Below are positions 7,200 to 15,822 of a stretch of 39,519 bases of DNA, piece by piece. This DNA comes from an uncultured Pseudoclavibacter sp. (lineage in GTDB: Bacteria > Actinomycetota > Actinomycetes > Actinomycetales > Microbacteriaceae), in contig CAMIMS010000013.1 in NCBI GenBank assembly GCA_946221025.1, positions 1 to 39,519 of the forward strand. The letters are read 5' to 3'. The first letter of the stretch is position 1, and each line of letters begins with the position of its first letter. A program made the position numbers and the translations under genes. Under the pieces are notes generated by a model. It did no database searches. It was given only the letters and a program-made list of their open reading frames with translations, and was not told the DNA's origin.

Positions 7200-9425
7200 T
7201 TAGATGTCGAGGAAGCGCACATCGTGCGCGTTCTGCTGGATGAAGTGGCGGCGCGATTCGACGTCTTCGCCCATGAGGGTTGAGAAGACCTCGTCGGCTG
7301 CTTCGGCGTCGGTGACGGTCACCTGCAGCAGCTGCCGGGTGTCGGGGTTCATCGTCGTGTCCCACAGCTCGTTGTAGTTCATTTCACCGAGACCCTTGTA
7401 GCGCTGGATCGCGTTGTCCTTTGGCAAGCGCTTGCCCGCTTCGCGGCCGGCTTCCACGAGCCCGTCGCGTTCGCGATCGGAGTACGCGTACTCGTCGTCG
7501 GCGTTCTGCCACTTGATGCGGTACAGCGGCGGCTGCGCGAGGTACACGTAGCCGCTCTCGATAAGCGGGCGCATGTAGCGGAACAGGAGGGTCAGAAGGA
7601 GCGTCGCGATGTGCTGGCCGTCCACATCCGCATCCGCCATGAGGATGATCTTGTGGTAGCGCACCTTGTCGGGGTCGAAGTCGTCACCGATGCCCGCACC
7701 GAACGCGGTGATCATCGCCTGGACTTCGGCGTTTTGCAGCGCCCGGTCAAGGCGGGCCTTCTCGACGTTCAGGATCTTTCCGCGAAGCGGGAGGATCGCC
7801 TGCGTCGCGGGGTTTCGGCCCTGCACGGCGGAGCCGCCGGCGGAGTCACCCTCAACGATGAAGATCTCGGATTCGACCGGGTTCTTGCTCGAGCAGTCGC
7901 GGAGCTTTCCGGGCATGCCGCTGGATTCGAGCAGGCCCTTTCGACGGGTCTGCTCGCGAGCGCGGCGGGCGGCAAGGCGCGCGGCGGATGCCTGCGTCGC
8001 CTTTCGCACGATGTCTTTCGCGGCCGGGGGGTTGCGGTCGAACCAGTCCTGGAGTGCCTGACCGAGTTCGCGCTGCACGAACGCCTTCGCCTCGGTGTTG
8101 CCGAGCTTCATCTTGGTCTGCCCCTCGAACTGCGGCTCGCCAAGCTTCACCGACACAACCGCCGAAAGCCCCTCGCGCACATCCTCACCGGAGAGGTTCT
8201 CATCCTTCTCCTTCAGGAGGCCCTTCTCGCGCGCGTAACGGTTGACCACCGATGTGAGCGCGGCGCGGAAACCCTCGAGGTGCGTGCCGCCCTCCTTGGT
8301 GTTGATGGTGTTCGCGAAGGAGTGCACCGATTCGGAGTACGCCTCGGTCCACTGCATCGCGAGTTCCAGCGAGATGCGCCGCTCGGTGTCTTCGGCGATC
8401 ACCTCGATGATCTGCTCGTGCACGGGCTGGATCTTCTTGCGCCCGACCAGGTGCGAGACGTAGTCCACGAGGCCTCGGTCGTACTTGTACGACACCGTGC
8501 GCGGGCCCGCATCCTTTTCGGGCTTGTCGGTCTCGTCGCTCTCGTTCGCGGCGATCGCGTCGGCGGTCTCGCTCGCCTGCTCTTCGGGTGTGGAGGCTTC
8601 GGCGGTCTCGTCGATGTGCACGACGCTCGTGAGGCCCTGTTCGGTGGTGAGGCTCTCGGGGTCTCGCTCATCGATGAGGGTGATGCGAAGCCCGCGGTTC
8701 AGGAACGCCATCTGCTGGAAGCGCTGGCGCAGCACCTCAAAGTCGAACTCGACGGTCTCGAAAATGTCGGAGTTCGGCAGGAACGTGATCTCGGTGCCGG
8801 TGTCGGTCGTCGCCTCGCCCTTGCGGATGGGGCCGGTTGGCACGCCGTTCTCGAAATCCATCGCCCACTCGAAGCCGTCACGCTTCACGCGCGCCGAGAA
8901 CTCGAATGACAGGGCGTTCACGACCGACGAACCCACACCGTGCAGACCGCCCGAGACCGCGTATCCGCCGCCACCGAACTTGCCTCCGGCGTGCAGCTTC
9001 GTGAGCACGACCTCGAGCGTGGAGATGCCTTCGACCGGGTGCTCTTCGACCGGGATGCCGCGGCCGTCGTCGGTCACGCGCACGCGGTTGTCTTCAAGAA
9101 GCGCCACGGTGATCTCGTCGCAGTAGCCGGCGAGCGCCTCATCCACCGAGTTGTCGACGATCTCGTAGACGAGGTGGTGAAGGCCTTCCGGGCCGGTCGA
9201 ACCGATGTACATGCCGGGGCGCTTTCGCACCGCCTCGAGGCCTTCGAGCACCTGAATCTGCCCGGCACCGTAGTCGGCCTCAACGCGGCTCGACGTGATT
9301 TCGCGCGGTGCCGATTCGGCCTCGGCGTTCGCGGAGTCGGCGGTCTGAAGCGAGGGGTCGATGGCACCGGATGCGGTGCTGTCGGTGTTCAGTTCTCGCT
9401 CCGGATTCGACGGTGCTTGGCTCAT
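7200..9425 (-). CDS. gyrB: DNA gyrase subunit B
   Basis: A 741-residue ATPase subunit of gyrase. The GHKL ATP-binding site is visible (NSVDEALAGYCDEI, DDGRGIPVE, HAGGKFGGGGY, GGLHGVGSSVVNALS), followed by the transducer domain and the Toprim metal site (EIFIVEGDSAGG, PLRGKILNVEKA, and DADVDGQHI). The C-terminal GyrA-contact domain contains QRYKGLGEMN. Compared with typical GyrB, residues about 275-325 hold an acidic, probably disordered insertion (ASTPEEQASETADAIAANES) between conserved transducer segments, and the first 45 residues are an extra low-complexity leader. ATG 9425 has GGGAGGAGAG upstream. The 248-nt gap to the DUF721 gene suggests its own promoter. Confidence 0.98.
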   Translation of the reverse strand: MSQAPSNPERELNTDSTASGAIDPSLQTADSANAEAESAPREITSSRVEADYGAGQIQVLEGLEAVRKRPGMYIGSTGPEGLHHLVYEIVDNSVDEALAGYCDEITVALLEDNRVRVTDDGRGIPVEEHPVEGISTLEVVLTKLHAGGKFGGGGYAVSGGLHGVGSSVVNALSFEFSARVKRDGFEWAMDFENGVPTGPIRKGEATTDTGTEITFLPNSDIFETVEFDFEVLRQRFQQMAFLNRGLRITLIDERDPESLTTEQGLTSVVHIDETAEASTPEEQASETADAIAANESDETDKPEKDAGPRTVSYKYDRGLVDYVSHLVGRKKIQPVHEQIIEVIAEDTERRISLELAMQWTEAYSESVHSFANTINTKEGGTHLEGFRAALTSVVNRYAREKGLLKEKDENLSGEDVREGLSAVVSVKLGEPQFEGQTKMKLGNTEAKAFVQRELGQALQDWFDRNPPAAKDIVRKATQASAARLAARRAREQTRRKGLLESSGMPGKLRDCSSKNPVESEIFIVEGDSAGGSAVQGRNPATQAILPLRGKILNVEKARLDRALQNAEVQAMITAFGAGIGDDFDPDKVRYHKIILMADADVDGQHIATLLLTLLFRYMRPLIESGYVYLAQPPLYRIKWQNADDEYAYSDRERDGLVEAGREAGKRLPKDNAIQRYKGLGEMNYNELWDTTMNPDTRQLLQVTVTDAEAADEVFSTLMGEDVESRRHFIQQNAHDVRFLDI

Positions 9426-9673
9426 TGAGGTCTCTCCTCCCGACCGCGATTAGGAACGGGGGCACTCGCGGCGACCCTCCACCCTACCGCGCAAGCGGGC
9501 CCCACTCCCGCCTGACGCTCCCGTGAGAGCCTTAGCGAGATTTGCCGTAGGTGAATCGCTTTCCGCGCAAACACTGGGCCGCTGACGCGGCAGTGAGTCG
9601 AATGTGACCAATCGGTCGTGAGATCGTGATGATCTGTCGCGAGATCGTGACCATATATATATATATAAAGGAA
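9426..9673 (-). promoter_or_regulatory. gyrB upstream region with (AT)n tract and 15-bp direct repeats
   Basis: The 248-nt gap between the DUF721 gene and gyrB. It contains a pure alternating AT run at 9653-9667, conspicuous in this GC-rich window. Next to it are two 15-bp direct repeats at 9615-9629 and 9636-9650 (GTCGTGAGATCGTGA and GTCGCGAGATCGTGA, one mismatch), set 21 bp apart or about two helical turns. On the minus strand the AT run could supply the -10 region of a gyrB promoter. The gyrase operon is supercoiling-regulated in many bacteria; here that is inference. No coding sequence is supported. Confidence 0.45.
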
Positions 9674-10192
9674 TCACCCGTAGGTGTCGCGCGGGCCTCG
9701 CCCGGGCACCGACCTCGGCCCGCGCTTCCACGACGGCGCACCCGGTGCGAGCACCCGAATGGATGTCACACCGGCTTTGGGGAACGACTCCTGGATGCGG
9801 GTGACGAACTCCCCCCGAAGGGCGCGCAGCTGCGTTGCCCAGGCGGTCGAATCGCACTGAATCACCAGCGCCCCCTCATCCACGTGCAGGGCGGTCGCGT
9901 GCGAGGCTATGCCTGGGCCGGCGATCGTTGGCCACTGTTGGATGAGGGAAGCCTGCTCGAGCGGCTCAGTCCAGGCGAAGGCACGCATCAGGTGATCGAG
10001 CGCGTCACCGGCGGCGACCGGATCACGTCCGGTGCCAAAGGGCTCTGCCGATTCGTCATCGGGGTCTCGTGCCTCTTCGGCCTTCGCGCGGCGAAGGCGG
10101 GCACGCAGGGAGGTGGTCTCGCCACCGAAGACCTCACGGATGTGCAGGTAACACTCCGCGGCCTCGCTGATTCGCGGTTGCCGCTCACTCAT
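9674..10192 (-). CDS. DUF721 (DciA-like) protein
   Basis: A 172-residue protein between recF and gyrB, the conserved place of the actinobacterial DUF721 family. The core at residues about 70-150 (LIQQWPTIAGPGIASHATAL, LVIQCDSTAWATQLRAL) matches the family fold related to DciA, a loader of the replicative helicase in many bacteria; helicase loading is therefore an inference here. The N-terminal 60 residues are charged and probably form helices. ATG 10192 overlaps the recF stop codon by 8 nt, indicating translational coupling. An in-frame ATG at 10207 is the alternative. Confidence 0.85.
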   Translation of the reverse strand: MSERQPRISEAAECYLHIREVFGGETTSLRARLRRAKAEEARDPDDESAEPFGTGRDPVAAGDALDHLMRAFAWTEPLEQASLIQQWPTIAGPGIASHATALHVDEGALVIQCDSTAWATQLRALRGEFVTRIQESFPKAGVTSIRVLAPGAPSWKRGPRSVPGRGPRDTYG

Positions 10193-11390
10193 CGCTCGCC
10201 CCATCCGCATCTGCGGGCCCACCCTGGCGCACGGTTCCCGCTTCGATAGCGATCATTTGGCCGCTCAGTTCCTCCGGGACGTCCTCTGCGACGGCCGCCG
10301 TGATGAGCACCTGCTCGAATCCCGAGATCGCGCCGGCAAGGCGTGTGCGTCGCCGCGCATCGAGCTCTGCGAACACGTCGTCGAGAATGATGATCGGGTC
10401 GCCGGCCTTCGACTGCTCGCGAAGGAGCCTGGCGGCAGCGAGCTTCAGGGCGAGCGCGAACGACCAGGATTCTCCGTGGCTGGCGGTCACCCGCGCGGGC
10501 AGTCCGTTCAGCCAGAACACGGCGTCGTCCCGATGCGGTCCGACAAGGCTCAGCCCCCGCTCGAGCTCTTTGCCGCGAACCTCCTGAAGGCGCTCGGCGA
10601 AGCGTTCGCGAAGCTCATCGATCGTGATGTCGCCGCCTCGGGCATCCGGCCCATCCGCATCCTCCCCATCGCCCATGACGGATGCGCGTTCTGCGAGCGC
10701 CGAGATCCGCATCGACATGCCGGCTTCCTGTTCGGATCCGGCAATCTGCTCGTACGCGGTGCCAAGCAGTGGCGAGAGTTCGCCGACAAGGCGGATGCGT
10801 TCAGCGGTGATGATCGAGCCGAGGTCGATGAGGCGCTCATCCCACACATCCAGGGCGCCGGATGAGGCGAGCTCTGCCGCGCGGTTCCGGCTCGCCTTCA
10901 AGAGGGCGTTGCGCTGACGAACGACGCGCTCGTAGTCGGCGAGCGTTGCCGAGAGCCCGACCGATCCGGTCGCGAGCATCGCATCGAGGAGGGCGCGCCT
11001 GGTTGCCGGCTCTCCGCGCACGAGCGTGAGGTCTTCGGGCGCGAACACGACGCTCGCCATGTAACGCGGCAGGTCCCGCGCACGCACCGTGCGACCGTTC
11101 ACGCGAGCCGTGTTCGAGCCTGATTTCGCGATGGCGACATCAATGTCAACGCTGCGGTCGCCGTGGCGAAGCTCGCCCCGAACGATCGCGGTGTCTTCTC
11201 CGCTTCGCACGAGCGCCGCATCCGTTGAGACTCGGTGCGAGGAGAGGGTGCTCAGGTACGCGACCGCCTCGACGAGGTTCGTTTTGCCCTGTCCGTTGCG
11301 GCCGACGAGCACAGTCGAGCCGTCATCGAATCGAATATCTGCGCTGCGGTAGTTGCGGAAGTTTTGCAGCTGGAGGCGAGCGATGCGCAC
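10185..11390 (-). CDS. recF: DNA replication and repair protein RecF
   Basis: A 401-residue SMC-like ATPase that binds gapped DNA and helps load RecA at stalled forks, with RecO and RecR. Walker A is VGRNGQGKTNL in the first 50 residues, the ABC-type signature region lies around ELERGLSLVGPHRDD, and Walker B is PIIILDDVFAELD. The GTG at 11390 gives the conserved N-terminus RIARLQLQNFRNYRS; upstream in-frame codons overlap dnaN and are unlike the family. Only 19 nt separate it from dnaN. In several Microbacteriaceae that I recall, gnd sits between dnaN and recF, and it is absent here. Confidence 0.97.
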   Translation of the reverse strand: MRIARLQLQNFRNYRSADIRFDDGSTVLVGRNGQGKTNLVEAVAYLSTLSSHRVSTDAALVRSGEDTAIVRGELRHGDRSVDIDVAIAKSGSNTARVNGRTVRARDLPRYMASVVFAPEDLTLVRGEPATRRALLDAMLATGSVGLSATLADYERVVRQRNALLKASRNRAAELASSGALDVWDERLIDLGSIITAERIRLVGELSPLLGTAYEQIAGSEQEAGMSMRISALAERASVMGDGEDADGPDARGGDITIDELRERFAERLQEVRGKELERGLSLVGPHRDDAVFWLNGLPARVTASHGESWSFALALKLAAARLLREQSKAGDPIIILDDVFAELDARRRTRLAGAISGFEQVLITAAVAEDVPEELSGQMIAIEAGTVRQGGPADADGASDE

Positions 11391-11409
11391 GGGTTCGCGC
11401 TGTGCGCCG

Positions 11410-12549
11410 CTAGCGCATGAGCAGGTTCGGCTGCAGCAGGTAGCGGAACGATGCGTTCTCACCCTCATCGCGCGAGGTCTGCGCGGTCAGCAGCACGGGG
11501 CCCGGCTTGTTCGGGTTCTCGGTGTTCGTGAACGCGATGCGCACGAACTCGGCGTGCAGTGCGTTCACCCCGTCGAGCAGGAACTGTGGCTTCAGGGCGA
11601 TCACGACATCGTCGCTGTGAAGCGCGACATCGAGCAGTTCGTTCGCCTGCGCACGCTCGGAGCCGACCGCCTCAAGGCGAAGCCCATCCTGCGCGAACGA
11701 GAACCGGAGCGCAGCTTCCCGCTCGAGCACGAGCTGCACGCGACGAACGGCGTCAACGACTTCGGAGACCTGCAGCACCGCGTAGTTCGGGGTCTCGTCC
11801 GGAAAGAGCCGACCCACCGGCGGGAAGTTTCCCGACAGCAGCGTCGAAGTGACCGTCTTGCTGTTCGCGCTGAATGCGAGCAGGCGCCGCTCACCGCTTT
11901 GCACGAGCGTGAGCGTGATGGTCTCGGCGCCGCCGAACGACTTGGCGATTTCGGCGATGATGCGGGCCGGCACGAGCGCCGTCTCGGTCTCGTCGAACTC
12001 GCTCTCCCACTGGATCTCGCGCACCGCGACCCGGTAGCGGTCAGTGGCGACAAGCTCCATCATGCTCGCACCGAGCGTGAGGTTCACGCCGGTGATGACC
12101 GGTGCGACCTCTTCGCGGCTCGCGGCCACGGCGACCTGACCGACCGCTTCGGAGAACGCATCCGCCTTGACCGTGCCCGAGCGACCTTCGACCGTGGGCA
12201 ACTTTGGGAACTCCGCGAGGGGCATTGTGGGCAGGCTGAATGAGGCCGAACCGCACGAGATCGCGATCGTCGATTCGTCGAGCGTCACTTCAACGGGCGC
12301 GTTCGGGAGGCGGCTTGCGATATCGGCGAGGAGTCGTCCCTGCACGAGCACGCTTCCGGTCTCGGTGACCTCGGCGTCGACCGCGGTGCGGCTCGAGACT
12401 TCGTAGTCGAATGACGAGAGCGACAGGGAGGCATCGGCTGCCTCAAGCACGACCCCGCCGAGGATCGGCATGGTCGGGCGCTGGGGAAGCAGGCGTACAA
12501 CGAAGGACACCGCATCGCTGAAGACGTCTCGATTAACGGTGAACTTCAC
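11410..12549 (-). CDS. dnaN: DNA polymerase III beta sliding clamp
   Basis: A 379-residue clamp that encircles DNA and tethers the polymerase and other client proteins. The three-fold repeated clamp architecture and conserved stretches are visible (KFTVNRDVFSDAVSFVVRLL at the start, PTMPILGGVVLEA, NFPPVGRLFPDE, and the C-terminal VLLTAQTSRD). The GTG at 12549 is selected because GGAGGAA lies just upstream and translation then starts at KFTVNRD; the longer frame to 12657 runs into the putative origin. It is separated from dnaA by a 480-bp non-coding region. Confidence 0.98.
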   Translation of the reverse strand: MKFTVNRDVFSDAVSFVVRLLPQRPTMPILGGVVLEAADASLSLSSFDYEVSSRTAVDAEVTETGSVLVQGRLLADIASRLPNAPVEVTLDESTIAISCGSASFSLPTMPLAEFPKLPTVEGRSGTVKADAFSEAVGQVAVAASREEVAPVITGVNLTLGASMMELVATDRYRVAVREIQWESEFDETETALVPARIIAEIAKSFGGAETITLTLVQSGERRLLAFSANSKTVTSTLLSGNFPPVGRLFPDETPNYAVLQVSEVVDAVRRVQLVLEREAALRFSFAQDGLRLEAVGSERAQANELLDVALHSDDVVIALKPQFLLDGVNALHAEFVRIAFTNTENPNKPGPVLLTAQTSRDEGENASFRYLLQPNLLMR

Positions 12550-13029
12550 GCTGTTCCTCCCGGTGGCGTTCGAGATCCTGGCCTTGTGGGGTAGACGGGG
12601 CATCCATCGTAGGCGATGAAGGAACGTGTGATTCGCCCACCGCTTCGGCGCATCCACAGTGTTATCGATCGGGGAATGACAGGAATTTGGATTGTCATCA
12701 TCGTCATAGGCGGTGTGGATCCTGTGGAGAAGTGTCGTGCGGCCATGTCCGAACTGGGAACTACATCCGTGAAAGATGTGGTTCGAACGTGGAGATCATG
12801 TGGTTCGTTTCGGCCCGGGTTGTGGATTCGTGGCCCTTCTCCACACTCCGGATGGAGTTATCCACGACATCTGTGGGTAACTGGCGGCGTGTCCCCACAG
12901 GTTTTCCGCAAGTTCTGGGCTAGGTCACAGCGCGTTGCCCGGTCGTTCACATAGCAGCGTGATGCGTGTTTCGGCGCACAACAACGCGCCCACGGATTGT
13001 TCGTGGGCGCTGAAACGGTCTGGGAGCGG
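12550..13029. other. Putative oriC, dnaN-dnaA intergenic region
   Basis: A 480-bp gene-free stretch in the classical actinobacterial origin position. It has a series of DnaA-box-like 9-mers, none perfect to TTATCCACA/TGTGGATAA: GCATCCACA at 12650, TGTGGATCC at 12714, TGTGGATTC at 12831, TTATCCACG at 12858, TGTGGGTAA at 12872, and TCCCCACAG at 12892. A comparatively AT-rich stretch near 12678-12708 is a candidate unwinding element. Short open frames here have no recognisable product. Confidence 0.75.
12986..13010 (-). terminator. Terminator hairpin after dnaA
   Basis: A perfect 9-bp stem (GCGCCCACG at 12986-12994 and CGTGGGCGC at 13002-13010) with a 7-nt loop lies 20 nt past the dnaA stop. 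A T/G-rich stretch follows on the minus strand. It would end dnaA transcription before the origin. Confidence 0.7.
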
Positions 13030-14562
13030 CTAGGACGCGCCCTGGCGGATGAGAGCGCTCAGCTCAGTGACCTGGTTGTACACATCCCGCTGCTCGAGCA
13101 TGACCCGAGCGATCTTTCGGTGCGCGTGCAGCACCGTCGAGTGGTCGCGGTTGCCAAAGAGCTGCCCGATTTTCGGCAGCGACAGGCTCGTCATCTCGCG
13201 GCACAGGTAGATCGCGATTTGCCTGGGAACCACGATCGCGGCCGATCGGTTCGAACCGTAGAGGTCCTCTGGCTGGAGGCGGAAGTACGAAGCGGTCTGG
13301 TTGATGATGTCGACCGGGTCGATGACGCTCTGCTCGGTGCCGCTGCCGAGGTCTTTGAGCACCGACTGACACAGGGCGATGTCGATCGGCTGATTGTTCA
13401 GGTTCGCGTACGCCATCACGCGGATGAGGGTTCCCTCAAGCTCACGGATTGATGTGGTCACACGCGTCGCAATGAACTCGACCACATCATCCGGGAGCGT
13501 GACATGCTCGAGCTGCGCCTTCTTGCGCACGATCACGATGCGGGTCTCAAGGTCGGGCGACTGCACGTCCGTCATGAGTCCCCACTCGAAGCGCGTGCGC
13601 ATCCGCTCTTCAAAGCCCGTGAGTCGCTTGGGCGGCACGTCACTGGTGATGACGACCTGCTTGTTCTGGTCGTGGAGCGTGTTGAACGTGTGGAAGAACG
13701 CTTCCTGGGTCTCTTCTTTGCCCTGCAGGAAGGCGATGTCGTCGATTAGGAGGATGTCGACGTGGCGGTAGCGCGCGTGGAAGGACTGGCCCTGACCGGA
13801 CTGGACCGCGTTGATGAAGTCGTTCGTGAACTCTTCGGAGGAGACGTACCGCACCTGAATTTTCGGGTACATCGACCGTGCCGTGTGTCCGATGGCGTGC
13901 AGGAGGTGCGTCTTTCCGAGCCCGGAATCGCCGTAGATGAACAGCGGGTTGTAGCTCAGGCCCGGTGCTTCGGCCACCGCCACCGCCGCCGCGTAGGCAA
14001 GACGGTTCGACGGGCCGGAGACGAAGTTCTCGAAGGTGTACTTCGCGTTGAGGCGAGATTCCGGTTCCCCGCTGCCTCCTGCGGATCCCGGTATATCCAC
14101 GCGGCGTTCGGGAAGCACGCCCATCGTCGGGGCCAGGCTCAAACGTCGCGCTTCAGGTTCTTGGGGTTGCTCGGTGTGGGCGGTGAAATCGCGTCGCGGT
14201 TCGGTGGCCTGTCCCGGTTCATTCCGCGAATCGGCGGGCGTGACCGGCTGCAGCGGTGCGGAGGCGGATGGGGCGGACTCTCTCGGTTCGCCCATGCCGG
14301 TGTTGATGACGACACCGAATGTAGAAACGGTTTGGCCGCCGTCGATCTGCTCGATTGCCTGCAGGATGGGGTCACGCGCGGTCTGCTCGAGCATGCTGCG
14401 CGTGAGATCGTTTGGCACATCGAGGTAGAGCGTGCCGCCCATGATGCCCTTGGGCTCGGCTACCCGGAGAAACCCGTATGTGCTCGCGGCGACGCGGTCA
14501 TCGTCCTTGACGAGTGCCAGCACCTGCTGCCAGAGAGTGACTGCCGGGTCGTTGGACTCCAC
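13030..14562 (-). CDS. dnaA: Chromosomal replication initiator DnaA
   Basis: A 510-residue AAA+ initiator that binds DnaA boxes and melts oriC. Domain I is at the N-terminus (DPAVTLWQQVLALV), followed by a Pro/Glu/Ser-rich linker of roughly residues 95-175. The AAA+ core begins at KYTFENFVSGPSNRLA, with Walker A GDSGLGKT at residues 211-218 and Walker B LLIDDIAFLQ. The C-terminal box-recognition motif is NRDHSTVLHAHRKI. The GTG at 14562 follows AGAGGAG; the reading frame is open to 14598, but those residues are not conserved. Two perfect inverted DnaA boxes about 90 nt upstream suggest autoregulation. Confidence 0.98.
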   Translation of the reverse strand: MESNDPAVTLWQQVLALVKDDDRVAASTYGFLRVAEPKGIMGGTLYLDVPNDLTRSMLEQTARDPILQAIEQIDGGQTVSTFGVVINTGMGEPRESAPSASAPLQPVTPADSRNEPGQATEPRRDFTAHTEQPQEPEARRLSLAPTMGVLPERRVDIPGSAGGSGEPESRLNAKYTFENFVSGPSNRLAYAAAVAVAEAPGLSYNPLFIYGDSGLGKTHLLHAIGHTARSMYPKIQVRYVSSEEFTNDFINAVQSGQGQSFHARYRHVDILLIDDIAFLQGKEETQEAFFHTFNTLHDQNKQVVITSDVPPKRLTGFEERMRTRFEWGLMTDVQSPDLETRIVIVRKKAQLEHVTLPDDVVEFIATRVTTSIRELEGTLIRVMAYANLNNQPIDIALCQSVLKDLGSGTEQSVIDPVDIINQTASYFRLQPEDLYGSNRSAAIVVPRQIAIYLCREMTSLSLPKIGQLFGNRDHSTVLHAHRKIARVMLEQRDVYNQVTELSALIRQGAS

Positions 14563-14651
14563 AGTTCTCCTCTCGAATCGGATCCCCAGCTTGGGCAAAG
14601 ATTCAGCTCAAGCTCCGTCGGTGATGTCGGTCAGTGCGCAGGCACGCGTAG

Positions 14652-14696
14652 TTATCCACAATACGCTTGTGGATAACGGCCGACCTCTGTGCATAG
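14652..14696. promoter_or_regulatory. Inverted pair of perfect DnaA boxes upstream of dnaA
   Basis: TTATCCACA at 14652-14660 and TGTGGATAA at 14668-14676 are exact consensus boxes in opposite orientation, 7 bp apart. A third near-match, TGTGCATAG, is at 14688-14696. They sit in the dnaA-rpmH gap, where DnaA could repress its own promoter or form a second origin module. Confidence 0.85.
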
Positions 14697-14818
14697 TCTG
14701 CTGGCGTCGGGACAGAATAAATGACCTGATCCCGGCTACTGCAAGTGCGTCGGCGGTTCACGGCGTGTCGCCACGAGAAAGCCGTTGCAGATTTGGTAGC
14801 GCCCACAACGGGTTTTCC

Positions 14819-14848
14819 TTGACCGGATGTGGTTCCCCATCGTATGCT
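14819..14848 (+). promoter_or_regulatory. rpmH operon promoter
   Basis: TTGACC at 14819-14824 and TATGCT at 14843-14848 are separated by 18 bp, a good match to a housekeeping actinobacterial promoter. It lies about 80 nt upstream of rpmH and points into the rpmH-rnpA-yidD-yidC operon. Confidence 0.7.
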
Positions 14849-14927
14849 CGTGCGGTTACGCCCTCGCAGCTCGAGGCCGTTCAGAGTCTTGGCGCGTCTC
14901 GCGCCCTAGAGCCATTTGGAGTTTCCC

Positions 14928-15065
14928 ATGTCGAAGCGCACGTTCCAGCCCAACAACCGTCGTCGCGCCAAGAAGCACGGTTTCCGTGCTCGTATGCGCA
15001 CGCGCGCGGGTCGTTCCATTCTTTCGGCGCGCCGCAGCAAGGGTCGCGCGAAGATCTCGGCGTAA
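14928..15065 (+). CDS. rpmH: 50S ribosomal protein L34
   Basis: A 45-residue, highly basic protein beginning MSKRTFQPNNRRRAKKHGFR, the unmistakable L34 sequence of the large ribosomal subunit. It is the first gene of the rpmH-rnpA-yidD-yidC cluster diverging from dnaA. The stop codon is 3 nt before the rnpA start. Confidence 0.99.
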   Translation: MSKRTFQPNNRRRAKKHGFRARMRTRAGRSILSARRSKGRAKISA

Positions 15066-15068
15066 CTC

Positions 15069-15506
15069 GTGTTGCCACGGCGTCACCGGGTCACCGATGG
15101 CGCAGATTTTCGTGGCGTCACGCGCCGAGGTGCTCGTGCCTCCGCATCGGGCATGACCGCGCACGCGCTCATGCGTCCCGATGCCACCCTGCCCACGCGT
15201 TTCGGGTTCATCGCCTCGAAACGGGTGGGCATTGCTGTTGAGCGCAACCGCATCCGTCGGCGGATGAAAGCGATCAGCGCGGAACTTGTCGAGCAGATTG
15301 GGCCGGGGATGGATGTGGTCGTCAGATTGCAGCCTGAAGCGGCATCCCTCAGCTTCGCGTCCCTCCGAGAGTCAGCGCACCGCGCGATTCCTCGGGCCGT
15401 GAACCGAGCGCGAAACGAGGGGCGGGTCGCGGCGCCGCAAGCGTCGAATCCCCGAGCGGCGGGAACCGACCGCGAGAACCGGCACGCTGAGGAGAACCGG
15501 CGATGA
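15069..15506 (+). CDS. rnpA: Ribonuclease P protein component
   Basis: A 145-residue basic protein that assists RNase P RNA in removing tRNA 5' leaders. The family signature is present as RFGFIASKRVGIAVERNRIRRRMK, including the RNR motif, and the start MLPRRHRVTDGADFR is typical. The start codon is GTG 15069, right after rpmH. The C-terminal 30 residues are Arg/Asn/Glu-rich and extend beyond the usual domain. The TGA overlaps the yidD ATG (ATGA), so the two genes are coupled. Confidence 0.97.
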   Translation: MLPRRHRVTDGADFRGVTRRGARASASGMTAHALMRPDATLPTRFGFIASKRVGIAVERNRIRRRMKAISAELVEQIGPGMDVVVRLQPEAASLSFASLRESAHRAIPRAVNRARNEGRVAAPQASNPRAAGTDRENRHAEENRR

Positions 15507-15802
15507 AAGCGATCAAGTGGGCATGGTTCCTGCCCCGAAACATCGCGATCGGGTTCATCCTTGTGTGGCGTGCGATCATCTCGCCGCTGTACGGGGAGGT
15601 GTGCCGGTACTACCCCTCCTGTTCGGCGTATGGTTTGAAGTCTATTCAGACATACGGGCTCGTGCGAGGCGGCAGCATGACGATGCTCCGAATCATGCGC
15701 TGCAACCCCATGTTCCGCGGCGGCGTGGATGAGGTTCCCGAGCGCACTAAGCCGCTCACATGTCGTATGTCACCGCACGGATTCGTGCTGCCGGCCAGCT
15801 AG
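15503..15802 (+). CDS. yidD: Membrane protein insertion efficiency factor YidD
   Basis: A 99-residue protein thought to assist YidC-dependent membrane insertion. The family core is clear: an amphipathic N-terminus with RAIISPLYG, the cysteine motif CRYYPSCSAYG, and MRCNPMFRGGVDEVPE. It overlaps rnpA by 4 nt, and yidC starts 20 nt downstream, as expected for this operon. Confidence 0.97.
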   Translation: MKAIKWAWFLPRNIAIGFILVWRAIISPLYGEVCRYYPSCSAYGLKSIQTYGLVRGGSMTMLRIMRCNPMFRGGVDEVPERTKPLTCRMSPHGFVLPAS

Positions 15803-15822
15803 TCGAGAGAGATTCACCGTTC

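Noticed and set aside
7611..8909. 432-codon open frame opposite gyrB
   Set aside because: Antisense shadow of a high-GC gene; no domain, no ribosome binding site, and gyrB on the other strand is unambiguous.
14432..15241. 269-codon plus-strand frame across dnaA 5' end, the gap and rpmH
   Set aside because: It overlaps dnaA antisense and rpmH out of frame; composition is that of random GC-rich sequence.
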